A stretch of 64,000 nucleotides of DNA from Campylobacteraceae bacterium (GTDB lineage Bacteria > Campylobacterota > Campylobacteria > Campylobacterales > Campylobacteraceae), in the NCBI GenBank assembly GCA_900753405.1, contig CAADYZ010000019.1, positions 62,001 to 126,000 on the forward strand, written 5' to 3'. How positions within the stretch are numbered: the stretch's first letter is position 1; the number at the start of each line of letters is the position of its first letter. Positions 41,727-50,334 of this stretch are shown here, in pieces. Below the pieces are notes generated by a model, which saw nothing but the letters and a program-made list of their open reading frames with translations, ran no database searches and was not told the origin of the DNA. Made by a program: the position numbers and the translations under genes.

Positions 41727-43624
41727 TGTTTTACTACGAAGTAGGACTCATCGGTGCAAACATCGCGCCGCTAACTTACCACAGCAGCGAAGAACTTGCG
41801 GTTTATAACCTTGTAAAAGTTAGCGTCAAAAACAGCACAAAAGAGGCGATCGTGCTAAAAAGCGTGGAAAAACCGCCATTTGAGACACGAGAGGTCACGC
41901 AAAAACTGCGGTGGGGTTTGAACGAATTTCAAGCGCAACTTTTGGAGTTCATCTCGCGGTATTACACCTGCCAAATCGGCGTTTGTGCTGGGTTATTTAG
42001 CACTTTTAACAACGCCGCAGACATTGAGAGCAAAGAGGTCGCAAACGAGTTGCCAAAAAACTTTACGCCCATCAAACTCAGCCCAAAACAACTTCAAGCC
42101 AAAGAATTCGCGCAAAAAAACCGCTTTTGTCTGCTTTTTGGCGACACGGGAAGCGGCAAGAGCGAGATTTATTTTTCTTTAATCGAAGAGGTCTTACAAC
42201 AAGGCAAGCAGGCGGTGTTTTTGATGCCTGAGATTTCGCTCACGCCGCAAATGACGGCGCGTTTAAAGGCGCATTTTGGCGATGTCGTAGGCGTTTGGCA
42301 CAGCAAAATCACCGCCAAAGCCAAGCAAAAACTCCTCGCCCAAATCGCCTCAGGCGAAGTAAGACTTGTCGCAGGCGCACGAAGCGCCATCTTCTTGCCG
42401 CTTAGTCAGCTTGGCTTGATCATCGTTGATGAAGAGCACGATGAGAGCTACAAAAGCAACAGCGCACCGTTTTACAACGCGCGGGATTTGGCGGTTTTTT
42501 TGGCAAACCAGTTTGAGGGTGTCAAAACGCTTTTAGGCTCGGCGACTCCGAGCGTGACGAGCCTTGCGAAGTTTCCAACCTTTCGCCTCAAAGGCTCATT
42601 TTTCCGAGCCAAACGCGAATTTGTCTTTGACAACTCGCCAACTGGCGTTTCAAATTTGATTTTAACACAACTTGCCAACACGCTTGACGCAGACAAGCAA
42701 GCAGTCGTCTTCTTGCCAACGCGGGCAAACTTTCGCTCGCTTGTCTGCAAGGGTTGCGGAGAGCTGGTAAAGTGCAAGTATTGCAGCGTGGCGATGAGCT
42801 TTTACCGAGGACGCAAAAGAGCGTTAAAGTGCCACTATTGCGGCTTTGAGAGCCTGCCGCCAAAAGAGTGCGCGGTGTGTAAAAGCGAGCTTTTTAGCGC
42901 CGAGAAAATCGGCACAAGCGAGGTTGTTTTGCAGCTGCAAAAACACTTTCCTCACGCCAAAATCGCCAAATTCGACCGCGATGAGATCACTACGCAAAAA
43001 AAGCTCGAAGACACGCTCGAAGCCTTCAAAAACAAAGAGATCGACATCCTAGTCGGCACGCAAATGCTCAGCAAAGGACACGACTACCATAATGTCAATC
43101 TCGCCGTCATCTTAGGGCTTGACGACCTTTTGGGCTTTGCGGACTACCGCGCGCGCGAAAAAACCCTCGCTCTCGCCATCCAAGTCGCTGGGCGGGCGGG
43201 CAGAAACGGCGAAGCGGTTGTGGTCTTACAGAGTGCAAACGAGGAGTTTTTTAAGAAATTCATCGAAGACTACGACTCTTTTGCGGCGGATGAAAACGCC
43301 TCGCGCGCAAAACTCTACCCGCCGCACAGCCGCTTGATGCGGATCAACATCTCCAACAAAGACGCGGCAAAATGCGAGCAAACCGAACGCGAAATCCTCG
43401 CTCACCTTCACGCGTTGAGTGGCAGAGGCAGCGAGTTTAGCACAAAAGTTGGTGGCGAATTTGAGATTGTCGGTTTTGGTTCGGCGGCGATCGAGTTTTT
43501 GGCTGGACTTCACAGACGCTACATCTTGCTTCGCGCAAACTCGCACCAACCGCTCTTAAAAGCCGCGAAAATCGCCCAAAAATTTGGCGCAAAAGCCGAC
43601 ATTGACCCGATTAATTTCAGCTAA
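41726..43624 (+). CDS. priA: Primosomal protein N' (replication restart helicase)
   Basis: PriA reloads the replisome at stalled forks. Walker A is LLFGDTGSGKSEIYF, motif II is IIVDEEHDESYKS, and SATPSVTSLAKF, GTQMLSKGHDYHNV and QVAGRAGRNGEAV follow. The zinc-binding Cys pairs are CKGCGELVKCKYC and CHYCGF...CAVCKSE. From ATG 41726 it has 632 residues. The frame extends upstream to 41552, but that part overlaps the pseudopilin in another frame. A repeat copy is in frame at about residues 307-315 (VSNLILTQ). Confidence 0.94.
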   Translation: MFYYEVGLIGANIAPLTYHSSEELAVYNLVKVSVKNSTKEAIVLKSVEKPPFETREVTQKLRWGLNEFQAQLLEFISRYYTCQIGVCAGLFSTFNNAADIESKEVANELPKNFTPIKLSPKQLQAKEFAQKNRFCLLFGDTGSGKSEIYFSLIEEVLQQGKQAVFLMPEISLTPQMTARLKAHFGDVVGVWHSKITAKAKQKLLAQIASGEVRLVAGARSAIFLPLSQLGLIIVDEEHDESYKSNSAPFYNARDLAVFLANQFEGVKTLLGSATPSVTSLAKFPTFRLKGSFFRAKREFVFDNSPTGVSNLILTQLANTLDADKQAVVFLPTRANFRSLVCKGCGELVKCKYCSVAMSFYRGRKRALKCHYCGFESLPPKECAVCKSELFSAEKIGTSEVVLQLQKHFPHAKIAKFDRDEITTQKKLEDTLEAFKNKEIDILVGTQMLSKGHDYHNVNLAVILGLDDLLGFADYRAREKTLALAIQVAGRAGRNGEAVVVLQSANEEFFKKFIEDYDSFAADENASRAKLYPPHSRLMRINISNKDAAKCEQTEREILAHLHALSGRGSEFSTKVGGEFEIVGFGSAAIEFLAGLHRRYILLRANSHQPLLKAAKIAQKFGAKADIDPINFS

Positions 43625-43841
43625 AACTTGCGTAAATCAAATTTGATTTTGACATTTCAAACGCGGCAAACCGCAAGTTAAAAACACAAAGTAAAATGCA
43701 AAAAAAGCGTAAAACGCTAGCAAAAATTTTGCGTAAATAAAATTTGGTTTTGACATTTTAAACGCGACAAACCGCAGCTAAAAAACAGAAAAACAGAAAC
43801 AAAAAATAAGCAAAAAAAGAAAACACAAAGTTTAAAAAAAC

Positions 43842-43870
43842 AAAAAAGGGCGAAGGCATCGCCCTCGCCC
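43842..43870 (-). terminator. Rho-independent terminator after dnaK
   Basis: On the minus strand GGGCGA ... TCGCCC pair around an inner GGC / GCC, followed by six T (43842-43847 on plus as A). The rest of the 279-base gap (43625-43903) is A-rich and holds two repeat copies (43637, 43738) but no gene. Confidence 0.75.
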
Positions 43871-43903
43871 ACTTGCAAAACCAGCTAGTTTTGCAAACTT
43901 TTG

Positions 43904-45769
43904 CTACTGCTCGACCTCAGCGTCAATGACATCATCATCCTTCTTCTTCGCCTCGCCCTCGCTTTTTTGCTTATACATCTGCTCAGCAAGTTTGTGTGAC
44001 GCCTCAATCAACGCCTTCAACTTCTCGTCAATCGCCTCTTTTGTCGCATTTTCGTCTTTTAAAACCTCTTTTAGCGAGTCGATTGCTGCTTGAATTTTTT
44101 GTTTCTCGCCCTCTTCAACCTTGCCTTCCATCTCGGTTAGCATCTTCTGTGTTTGGTGCGCGAAGCTGTCGGCTTGGTTGCGCGTGTCGATCAGCTCTTT
44201 GCGTTTTTTGTCGTCCTCTTTGTGCGCCTCAGCGTCTTTGATCATCTTGTCTATCTCCTCTTGGCTTAGCCCGCTGCTGCCTGAGATCGTGATGTTTTGG
44301 GCTTTGCCAGTGGCTTTGTCTTTTGCTGAGACGGTGAGAATGCCGTTTGCGTCAATGTCAAAAGTCACCTCGATTTGCGGCACACCACGCGGCGCAGGCA
44401 TAATCCCCTCTAAGTTGAAGTTACCCAAACTCTTGTTGTCTTTTGCCATCTCACGCTCGCCTTGCAAGACATTGATCGTCACCGCAGTTTGGTTGTCCTC
44501 AGCAGTTGAGAAGGTTTGCGACTTTTTCGTTGGGATGGTCGTGCCTTTTTCGATGAGCTTACTCATCACATTCCCAAGAGTTTCGATGCCAAGTGAAAGT
44601 GGCGTCACATCCAGCAACAACACATCCTTCACATCGCCCTTAATGACCGCGCCTTGGATCGCCGCACCGATAGAGACAACTTCGTCAGGATTTACACTTT
44701 TGTTTAGCTCTTTGCCAAAGGCTTTTTTCACCTCTTCTTGAACTTTTGGCACGCGAGTCGAGCCACCAACCATCACAACTTCTTTGATCTCGCTCTTCTC
44801 AACGCCTGCTTCTTTGATGACATTGTTGATTTTCGTGATCGTCTCGTCGATCAAATCATCCACCATCCCCTCAAATTTAGCACGGCTAAGCGTTTTGACA
44901 AGGTGTTTTGGACCAGTTGCGTCAGCAGTGATGAACGGAAGGTTGATTGTCGTCTCCATCGCGCTTGAAAGCTCTTTTTTCGCGTTTTCTGCCGCCTCTT
45001 TCAAACGCTGCATCGCCATCACATCGCCTCGCAAGTCGATCCCGCTCTCGCTTTTAAACTCGTCAGCCAACCAGTCGATCAACCTGTTGTCAAAGTCGTC
45101 ACCGCCCAAAAACGCGTTACCACCAGTTGCCAAAACCTCAACCAAGTTGTCACCCGTCTCCAAAACAGTAACATCAAATGTACCGCCACCCAAGTCATAA
45201 ACAACGATCTTCTCCGCCTCTTTTTTGTCAAGCCCGTAAGCAAGTGCCGCTGCCGTTGGCTCGTTGATGATACGAAGGACATTTAACCCCGCGATCACGC
45301 CCGCCTCTTTTGTTGCCTTGCGTTGGCTGTCGTTAAAGTAAGCTGGCACGGTGATGACCGCGTCAGTCACCTCCTCGCCCAAAAATGCCTCCGCGTCCTC
45401 TTTAAGCTTGATCAAAACTTTGGCTGAAATCTCCTGCGGAGTGTAAGTCTTGCCGCTGATCTCAACCGCGCACGCACCGTTGCGATCGACAATGTGATAC
45501 GGCAAGCGAGACTGTGCCTCTTGCGCATTTTTCTCATTCATCATCAACCCCATAATCCTCTTGATCGAAAAAATCGTCTTCTCAGGGTTAGTAACCGCTT
45601 GGCGTTTTGCCACTTCGCCGACTAAAACCTCGCCCTTGTCGGTAAAAGCCACGACCGAAGGAGTCGTGTTTTTGCCCTCTTTGTTTGGGATAACTTTGCT
45701 CTCCCCTCTCTCATAAACACTTACGCACGAATTTGTCGTACCTAAATCAATTCCAATGACCTTACTCAT
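43904..45769 (-). CDS. dnaK: Chaperone DnaK (Hsp70)
   Basis: DnaK is the ATP-driven Hsp70 chaperone. It has the N-terminal IGIDLGTTNSCVSVYERG, the ATPase motifs VPAYFNDSQRKATKEAG, IINEPTAAALAYGLD, VYDLGGGTFDVTVLE and VGGSTRVPKVQE, the linker VKDVLLLDVTPLSLGIETLG, and a C-terminal DDDVIDAEVEQ tail. The 621 residues are standard. It is last in the hrcA-grpE-dnaK operon, so heat control comes from the CIRCE operator upstream of hrcA. Confidence 0.98.
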   Translation of the reverse strand: MSKVIGIDLGTTNSCVSVYERGESKVIPNKEGKNTTPSVVAFTDKGEVLVGEVAKRQAVTNPEKTIFSIKRIMGLMMNEKNAQEAQSRLPYHIVDRNGACAVEISGKTYTPQEISAKVLIKLKEDAEAFLGEEVTDAVITVPAYFNDSQRKATKEAGVIAGLNVLRIINEPTAAALAYGLDKKEAEKIVVYDLGGGTFDVTVLETGDNLVEVLATGGNAFLGGDDFDNRLIDWLADEFKSESGIDLRGDVMAMQRLKEAAENAKKELSSAMETTINLPFITADATGPKHLVKTLSRAKFEGMVDDLIDETITKINNVIKEAGVEKSEIKEVVMVGGSTRVPKVQEEVKKAFGKELNKSVNPDEVVSIGAAIQGAVIKGDVKDVLLLDVTPLSLGIETLGNVMSKLIEKGTTIPTKKSQTFSTAEDNQTAVTINVLQGEREMAKDNKSLGNFNLEGIMPAPRGVPQIEVTFDIDANGILTVSAKDKATGKAQNITISGSSGLSQEEIDKMIKDAEAHKEDDKKRKELIDTRNQADSFAHQTQKMLTEMEGKVEEGEKQKIQAAIDSLKEVLKDENATKEAIDEKLKALIEASHKLAEQMYKQKSEGEAKKKDDDVIDAEVEQ

Positions 45770-45823
45770 CGTTAATCCTTTAATGTGAAATTTCTTAGTT
45801 ATAGTTTAGTCTCATTGCGGAGA

Positions 45824-45855
45824 AGTTGTTAAAATCAAATTTGATTTCGACAACT
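45824..45855. repeat. Palindromic copy of the dispersed motif at the grpE stop codon
   Basis: AGTTGTTAAAATCAAA is followed by TTTGATTTCGACAACT, with one mismatch. It overlaps the grpE stop (TAG at 45854-45856), so it sits between grpE and dnaK. Confidence 0.85.
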
Positions 45856-46399
45856 ATTTTGCCACCAAAACCATCGCCGGACGCAAAACTCTGTCGTGAT
45901 AAACAAAGCCCTCTTGCAAAACTGAGGCGATGTGTCCGCTTGGGATTTGCGGATTTTGCACATAATTTAGCGCATTGTGAAACTCTGGGTCAAACTCGCC
46001 TTCGCTTTTGATCTGCGTGATGCCAAACTTTGCAAACACGCTCAAAAGCACGCTGCGGATGTTTTCGATCCCTTTTTTAAACTCATCACTCGCCTCACTT
46101 ACGCTAATTGCGGCGTTTAGCGCGTCAAAAACTGCGAGCAACTCTTTTGCAAATGACTCATTCGCAAAGCTCACCGCACTCTCTTTTTCGCGCGCAAGTC
46201 GCTTTTTTAGGTTTTCAAAGTCCGCCGCCTCACGCATAAAATTCTCTTGCATTTTGGCAATCTGCTCTTGCAAAAGCGTGATTTGGTCTTCACTGCAAAG
46301 CCCGTATTCACACTCCTCGCCATCTTCGCAAAACTCGCCTTCGCAGCACTCTTCGCACTCGTTTGCCTGAATTTCTTCGCTTAACTTCTCTTTTTCCAT
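45854..46399 (-). CDS. grpE: Nucleotide exchange factor GrpE
   Basis: GrpE releases ADP from DnaK. The 181-residue protein has a long acidic N-terminus with a Cys/Glu-rich patch (NECEECCEGEFCEDGEECEY, about residues 13-32), then the coiled coil (NFMREAADFENLKKRLAREK) and the C-terminal beta domain (GIENIRSVLLSVFAKFGI ... HNALNYVQNPQIPSGHIASV, then VLRPAMVLVAK). The Cys-rich N-terminal patch is unusual for GrpE. It lies between hrcA and dnaK in the heat-shock operon. Confidence 0.93.
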   Translation of the reverse strand: MEKEKLSEEIQANECEECCEGEFCEDGEECEYGLCSEDQITLLQEQIAKMQENFMREAADFENLKKRLAREKESAVSFANESFAKELLAVFDALNAAISVSEASDEFKKGIENIRSVLLSVFAKFGITQIKSEGEFDPEFHNALNYVQNPQIPSGHIASVLQEGFVYHDRVLRPAMVLVAK

Positions 46400-46433
46400 A
46401 GCCTTCCTTTAATCAAATTTAATTTTGACATTT

Positions 46434-47210
46434 TCACGCACAAAGCGTGTCAAAAAATTTCTCGTAATTTGCAAAAATCCCGCCACTAACGACCATTTTA
46501 CTCACCTCGCCTTCGAACAAAATGTCGGTCGCAACGCCCATAAACCCGCTTTCAAACAGCGGCGAAAAAGCGATCGGCATCTGAAAAAACTCGCTTAAAT
46601 GCGGACTTAAAATCTCGCTAATTTTCAACCTTTTGCAACTTTGCAGGGCGATTTCTTCGTTAAACCTAAACAAAATCTGCGAGTTTTTAAACTCAAAAAT
46701 CTTCCGTCTAAGCTCACTTAAACCAACCTGAATCGAAATGTCCTCCAACTCATTTAGATGCACTCCAAGCAGGTTTTGTAAAAACCGCTCAACCTTTGCG
46801 TTGAACTTAATGCTGATACACTCATCGCCAAAATCTAGCAGCAAAAACCGCTCATCAAGCTTCAAAATCTGCCTCAAAATCAGCTCATAAGGCTTGAAAA
46901 CTAGGCAATAAAGCCCAAAATCTTGCGCCAACGCAGCTAAATTCTCGGCGTGACTCACCTCAAAACGCCTCTGCAAATCAAGCGAAGTTTGCCAAAAAAA
47001 CTGCATCGCACTTTGAGTTGGCATCCTCCCGCCGCTGATGTGAAGCTGAGTGATCGCCCCTTCGCTGCTTAGTTGTTTGAAATAAACGCGGATAGTCGAG
47101 GCTGGGATCGACAAATTCAACCCAAGCTCTTGCGACCCGATCGGCTCGTTTTCGTTTAAATAAGCTCTGATGATCGACTCTAAAATCAAATCTCGTTTAT
47201 TTGCTTTCAT
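46434..47210 (-). CDS. hrcA: Heat-inducible transcription repressor HrcA
   Basis: HrcA represses class I heat-shock genes by binding CIRCE operators. The 258-residue protein has an N-terminal winged helix (DLILESIIRAYLNENEPIGS, LNLSIPASTIRVYFKQLSSE) and RMPTQSAMQFFW. The rest is divergent, and at this length the protein is shorter than the roughly 340 residues of Gram-positive HrcA, as expected in this group. It is first in the hrcA-grpE-dnaK operon and has a CIRCE just upstream, so it should repress itself. Confidence 0.9.
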   Translation of the reverse strand: MKANKRDLILESIIRAYLNENEPIGSQELGLNLSIPASTIRVYFKQLSSEGAITQLHISGGRMPTQSAMQFFWQTSLDLQRRFEVSHAENLAALAQDFGLYCLVFKPYELILRQILKLDERFLLLDFGDECISIKFNAKVERFLQNLLGVHLNELEDISIQVGLSELRRKIFEFKNSQILFRFNEEIALQSCKRLKISEILSPHLSEFFQMPIAFSPLFESGFMGVATDILFEGEVSKMVVSGGIFANYEKFFDTLCA

Positions 47211-47240
47211 TTTTCACCTTTGCAGCTTAGCTTTACTTTT

Positions 47241-47267
47241 TTAGCACTCTAATGCATTGAGTGATAA
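47241..47267. promoter_or_regulatory. CIRCE operator upstream of hrcA
   Basis: TTAGCACTC, nine bases, GAGTGATAA. Only one position differs from the consensus TTAGCACTC-N9-GAGTGCTAA. It lies directly downstream of the -10 box, where a bound repressor would block RNA polymerase. Confidence 0.93.
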
Positions 47268-47271
47268 AATG

Positions 47272-47301
47272 ATTATACAACATTAAGCCCCATTTTGTCA
47301 A
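47272..47301 (-). promoter_or_regulatory. Consensus promoter of hrcA-grpE-dnaK
   Basis: On the minus strand TTGACA (47296-47301) and TATAAT (47272-47277) are 18 bases apart. Both boxes are perfect. Confidence 0.88.
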
Positions 47302-47382
47302 GGGGTTTTGTGAAAAAAGTGAAATTTTGGTGGGATTTACAAAAGCAAAACAGCTCTAAACGCCGAAAAACACGCAGAAATT

Positions 47383-47431
47383 TCAAATTCGGTTTTTGCA
47401 GTTTGAGGCAAATTGTCAAAACCGAATTTGA
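47383..47431. repeat. Inverted pair of the dispersed motif between hemB and hrcA
   Basis: TCAAATTCGGTTTTTGCAG and, about ten bases on, TTGTCAAAACCGAATTTGA. A partial third copy (ACCGAATTTAAC) is near 47471. Confidence 0.8.
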
Positions 47432-47482
47432 GTGACAAGGCTCTTAGCACAAGCCAAGCGTTTGTGCTAACACCGAATTTAA

Positions 47483-48457
47483 CTACAACCTGCCTTCGTC
47501 GATCAACTTGCAAACCTCTTTTGCGTGGTAGGTGATGATCAAGTCTGCCCCCGCCCGCTTAAACGACAACATTGTCTCTGCCAAAACCCTCTCGTAGTCG
47601 ATGAGTCCTAGCTTCTCGCCTGCTTTTAAAAGCGAATACTCACCGCTTACATTATAAACACAAAGCGGCAAGTTCGAGTGCGTGCGAATTTCTCGCACAA
47701 CATCAAGGTAGGCAAGTGCGGGCTTAACCATCAAAATGTCCGCCCCTTGTGCCTCGTCTTCAAGGCTTTCGCGCAAAGCTTCTCGCAAATTCGGAGTCGG
47801 CATCTGATAGCTGCGTCTGTCGCCAAACGCTGGCGTTGAGTCGGCTGCCTCTCTAAAAGGTCCGTAGTAGCCGCTTGCAAATTTGGTCGAATATGACATT
47901 ATCGGCAGGTTTTCAAAGCCGTTTGCGTCAAGCGTTTCGCGCAACCTCTCAACGATCCCATCCATCATCCCGCTCGGCGCGATGACATCCGCCCCCGCTT
48001 TTGCGTGGATCAAGGCTTGCATTGCAGAGATTTCAAGTGTCGCGTCATTATCCACACTGCACGCGTCCAAAATTCCACAATGCCCGTGGTCGGTGTATTC
48101 GCAAAAACACAAGTCCGTGACAACCAAAAGCGACTCGCCAAAACGCGCTTTGACTGCACGGACGGCGCGGGCGATGAGCCCTTCGCTATTTAAGGCGTCA
48201 CTGCCAACGCTGTCTTTTAGCGTTGGGATGCCAAACAAGATCACCGACTTGATCCCAAGCCGCACAACCTCTTCGCACTCAGCTAGCAACTCGTCAATGC
48301 TGAGGTTGAAAACGCCGGGCATCGAAGAAATTTCGCGGCGGATTTTCTCGCCTTCTACCACAAAAAGCGGGTAGATCAAGTCGCGTTTTTGCACGCTATT
48401 TTCAAGCAACATCTCGCGTAAATTTGCGTTTAGTCGCAACCTTCGTAGTCTTTGCAT
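47483..48457 (-). CDS. hemB: Delta-aminolevulinic acid dehydratase (porphobilinogen synthase)
   Basis: This condenses two 5-aminolevulinate molecules into porphobilinogen in heme synthesis. The metal site is DLCFCEYTDHGHCG, which keeps the Cys ligands of the zinc type. The Schiff-base lysines are in MSYSTKFASGYYGPFREAA and ILMVKPALAYLDVV. The 324 residues are normal. It starts after AAGGAGAAGAG and lies 9 bases beyond htpX on the same strand. Confidence 0.97.
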   Translation of the reverse strand: MQRLRRLRLNANLREMLLENSVQKRDLIYPLFVVEGEKIRREISSMPGVFNLSIDELLAECEEVVRLGIKSVILFGIPTLKDSVGSDALNSEGLIARAVRAVKARFGESLLVVTDLCFCEYTDHGHCGILDACSVDNDATLEISAMQALIHAKAGADVIAPSGMMDGIVERLRETLDANGFENLPIMSYSTKFASGYYGPFREAADSTPAFGDRRSYQMPTPNLREALRESLEDEAQGADILMVKPALAYLDVVREIRTHSNLPLCVYNVSGEYSLLKAGEKLGLIDYERVLAETMLSFKRAGADLIITYHAKEVCKLIDEGRL

Positions 48458-48466
48458 CTCTTCTCC

Positions 48467-49435
48467 TTATTTATTAAAATACTCTTTTGCTGTGCGGCTT
48501 GGCTTTTTTGGCTCACTGCTTGGCTTGTTTTTGGTTATTTGGCTGTGCGATTTTGGCGAAAAGTTGTAAGGATTTGTCATAAAACTTGCAGAAAAAGAGC
48601 CTTTGACACCCTCCTTTGCCAAAATTTCTAGCCGCTGGATGCGATTTTGAATTGACGGATGAGTCGAAAAAAGCGAGGCAAAGGTGCTTTTTGAAGAAAA
48701 CGGCGAGGTGATGAAAAGGTGCGCGCTTGCTTCGTCAGCGTCCTTTACGCCGCGTCCTGAGGCGTTTTGAAGCGTCAAAAGGGCAGATTTAAGCCACAAG
48801 GGGTTTGTCAAACGCGCCGCAAATTCGTCCGCTGCATACTCACGCGAGCGCGAAATTCCAAGCTGGATGACGGTCGCAACAATCGGCATCACAACAACAA
48901 GGGCGATGTTAAAAAGCAAGTTTCCTCGTTGTTGGTTGTTTGAAAAAAGCGCGCCAAACTGGAAGATGTTTGCGAGCATAGAAATTCCGCCCGCAAAGAC
49001 CGCGGCGATCGAGCCTGTGAGGATGTCGTAGTGGCGGATGTGTCCTAGTTCGTGGGCGATGACGGCGGCTATCTGCTCGTCATTCATCGACTCAACAAGC
49101 CCGCTCGTGACGGCTACAACGGCGTTTGAGTGGTTTCTGCCTGTGGCAAAAGCGTTTGGCGCCTGGTCGTTGATAAGATAAAGTTGTGGCATCGGCAAAT
49201 TCGCGCTGGTTGTAAGCTTTGAGAGGAGTTTGTAAAGCCTGTGTGAGCTGTTTAGTGGCTCGGCGTGGTAGTGCTTTAAGACAAGCGAAGAGCTGAAAAA
49301 ATACGCAAAAAAGTTCATCCCACACGCCATCAAAAACGCCACAACCATCCCGCCGCTGCCGCCTAATGCGTTGCCAACGAAGATGAAAACTAACATCAAC
49401 GCCACCATCAAAAACACCGTCTTAAAAAGTTCCAT
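48467..49435 (-). CDS. htpX: Membrane zinc protease HtpX homologue
   Basis: HtpX is an inner-membrane M48 peptidase in membrane protein quality control. The zinc motif is IAAVIAHELGHIRHYD (HExxH), with a downstream Glu in SREYAADEFAARLT. Four hydrophobic segments (two N-terminal at about residues 5-45, two after the motif at about 150-200) fit the family. The 322 residues end in a Ser/Lys/Pro-rich tail. It is upstream of hemB with 9 bases between. Confidence 0.94.
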   Translation of the reverse strand: MELFKTVFLMVALMLVFIFVGNALGGSGGMVVAFLMACGMNFFAYFFSSSLVLKHYHAEPLNSSHRLYKLLSKLTTSANLPMPQLYLINDQAPNAFATGRNHSNAVVAVTSGLVESMNDEQIAAVIAHELGHIRHYDILTGSIAAVFAGGISMLANIFQFGALFSNNQQRGNLLFNIALVVVMPIVATVIQLGISRSREYAADEFAARLTNPLWLKSALLTLQNASGRGVKDADEASAHLFITSPFSSKSTFASLFSTHPSIQNRIQRLEILAKEGVKGSFSASFMTNPYNFSPKSHSQITKNKPSSEPKKPSRTAKEYFNK

Positions 49436-49470
49436 TTTCCGCTCCGTTAATTGTCAAAATCAAATTTGAT

Positions 49471-49806
49471 TTAGCGCGCGGCAAAAACGCCCACCTCATC
49501 ACGCCAAATCACCCCGTCCAACCTCGCTTTGAGCGCCGCGTCAAACTCCGCGTCAGTTGCGATGTAGAGCAAAATTCGCGTGTCAAAAAGGTAGTCTTGC
49601 GCAAGGCTTTGAAGCTCTTTTGCCAAATCTAGCGAGTCGCAAACGCCGTATTTAACTCCGTTTAAGTTCGCCAAAACCGCCTCTTTCGCCTCTTTTAAAA
49701 GCACAAACTCAGCGACCTTCTCGCCACGCCCGCTCTTCAAAGCCTCCTGAAAACTCACCACACACGGCTTTTTCGTCAGCCAAAACTCACTTCCAAAAAC
49801 CAACAT
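49471..49806 (-). CDS. Small protein of unknown function
   Basis: The 111-residue protein begins MLVFGSEFWLTKKPCVVSF and has mixed helix/strand character with no signal peptide. I do not recognise it. I chose ATG 49806, with AAGGG upstream. The frame extends to a TTG at 49821 through a repeat copy. It lies between purE and htpX on the same strand, with repeat copies in both gaps (49817 and 49451). Confidence 0.6.
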   Translation of the reverse strand: MLVFGSEFWLTKKPCVVSFQEALKSGRGEKVAEFVLLKEAKEAVLANLNGVKYGVCDSLDLAKELQSLAQDYLFDTRILLYIATDAEFDAALKARLDGVIWRDEVGVFAAR

Positions 49807-49836
49807 TTTCGCCCTTGTCAAAACCGAATTTGACGC

Positions 49837-50325
49837 TTAAAGCTGCGTTTGAAGCCACGCGTCCGCTTCAAGGACTGCTTTTGCGTTCGCCTCTTTTGCT
49901 GCTTGCAACTTCTCTGCCAACGCCTCGTCTGAAACCGAGAGGATTTGCGCGGCTAAAAACGCAGCATTCTTCGCGCCATTTACCGCCACACACGCCGCTG
50001 GCACGCCACTTGGCATCTGCACGCTTGAAAGCAGCGCATCCACCCCGCCAAGCGAGCCGCTAGTAAGTGGCAGGGCGATGACTGGAAGGGTCGTAACCGC
50101 CGCCAAAGCCCCCGCCAAATGTGCCGCCATCCCCGCCGCACCGATCAAAACCCCAAAGCCCTCTGCGCGCGCGTTTTTGCTAAATTCGTGTGCTTCGTGT
50201 GGAGTTCTGTGGGCTGAGTAGATGTGTGCTTCAAACTCAATGCCAAACTCCTTTAACACCTCAAACGCCCCTTTTAATAACACAACATCACTCTTGCTCC
50301 CTAAAACAATCCCAACTTTTTTCAT
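49837..50325 (-). CDS. purE: N5-carboxyaminoimidazole ribonucleotide mutase
   Basis: This moves the carboxyl group in the sixth step of purine synthesis. Motifs are VGIVLGSKSDVVLLKGA, IYSAHRTPHEAHEF, GAAGMAAHLAGALAAVTTLP and GGVDALLSSVQMPSGVPAACV. The 162 residues match class I PurE. The start follows AAGGAGAGAAG. It is 9 bases downstream of the DUF411 gene. purK is not in the window. Confidence 0.96.
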   Translation of the reverse strand: MKKVGIVLGSKSDVVLLKGAFEVLKEFGIEFEAHIYSAHRTPHEAHEFSKNARAEGFGVLIGAAGMAAHLAGALAAVTTLPVIALPLTSGSLGGVDALLSSVQMPSGVPAACVAVNGAKNAAFLAAQILSVSDEALAEKLQAAKEANAKAVLEADAWLQTQL

Positions 50326-50334
50326 CTTCTCTCC

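Noticed and set aside
44121..44741. 206-residue open frame on the plus strand inside dnaK
   Set aside because: Pure antisense shadow of a highly conserved gene.
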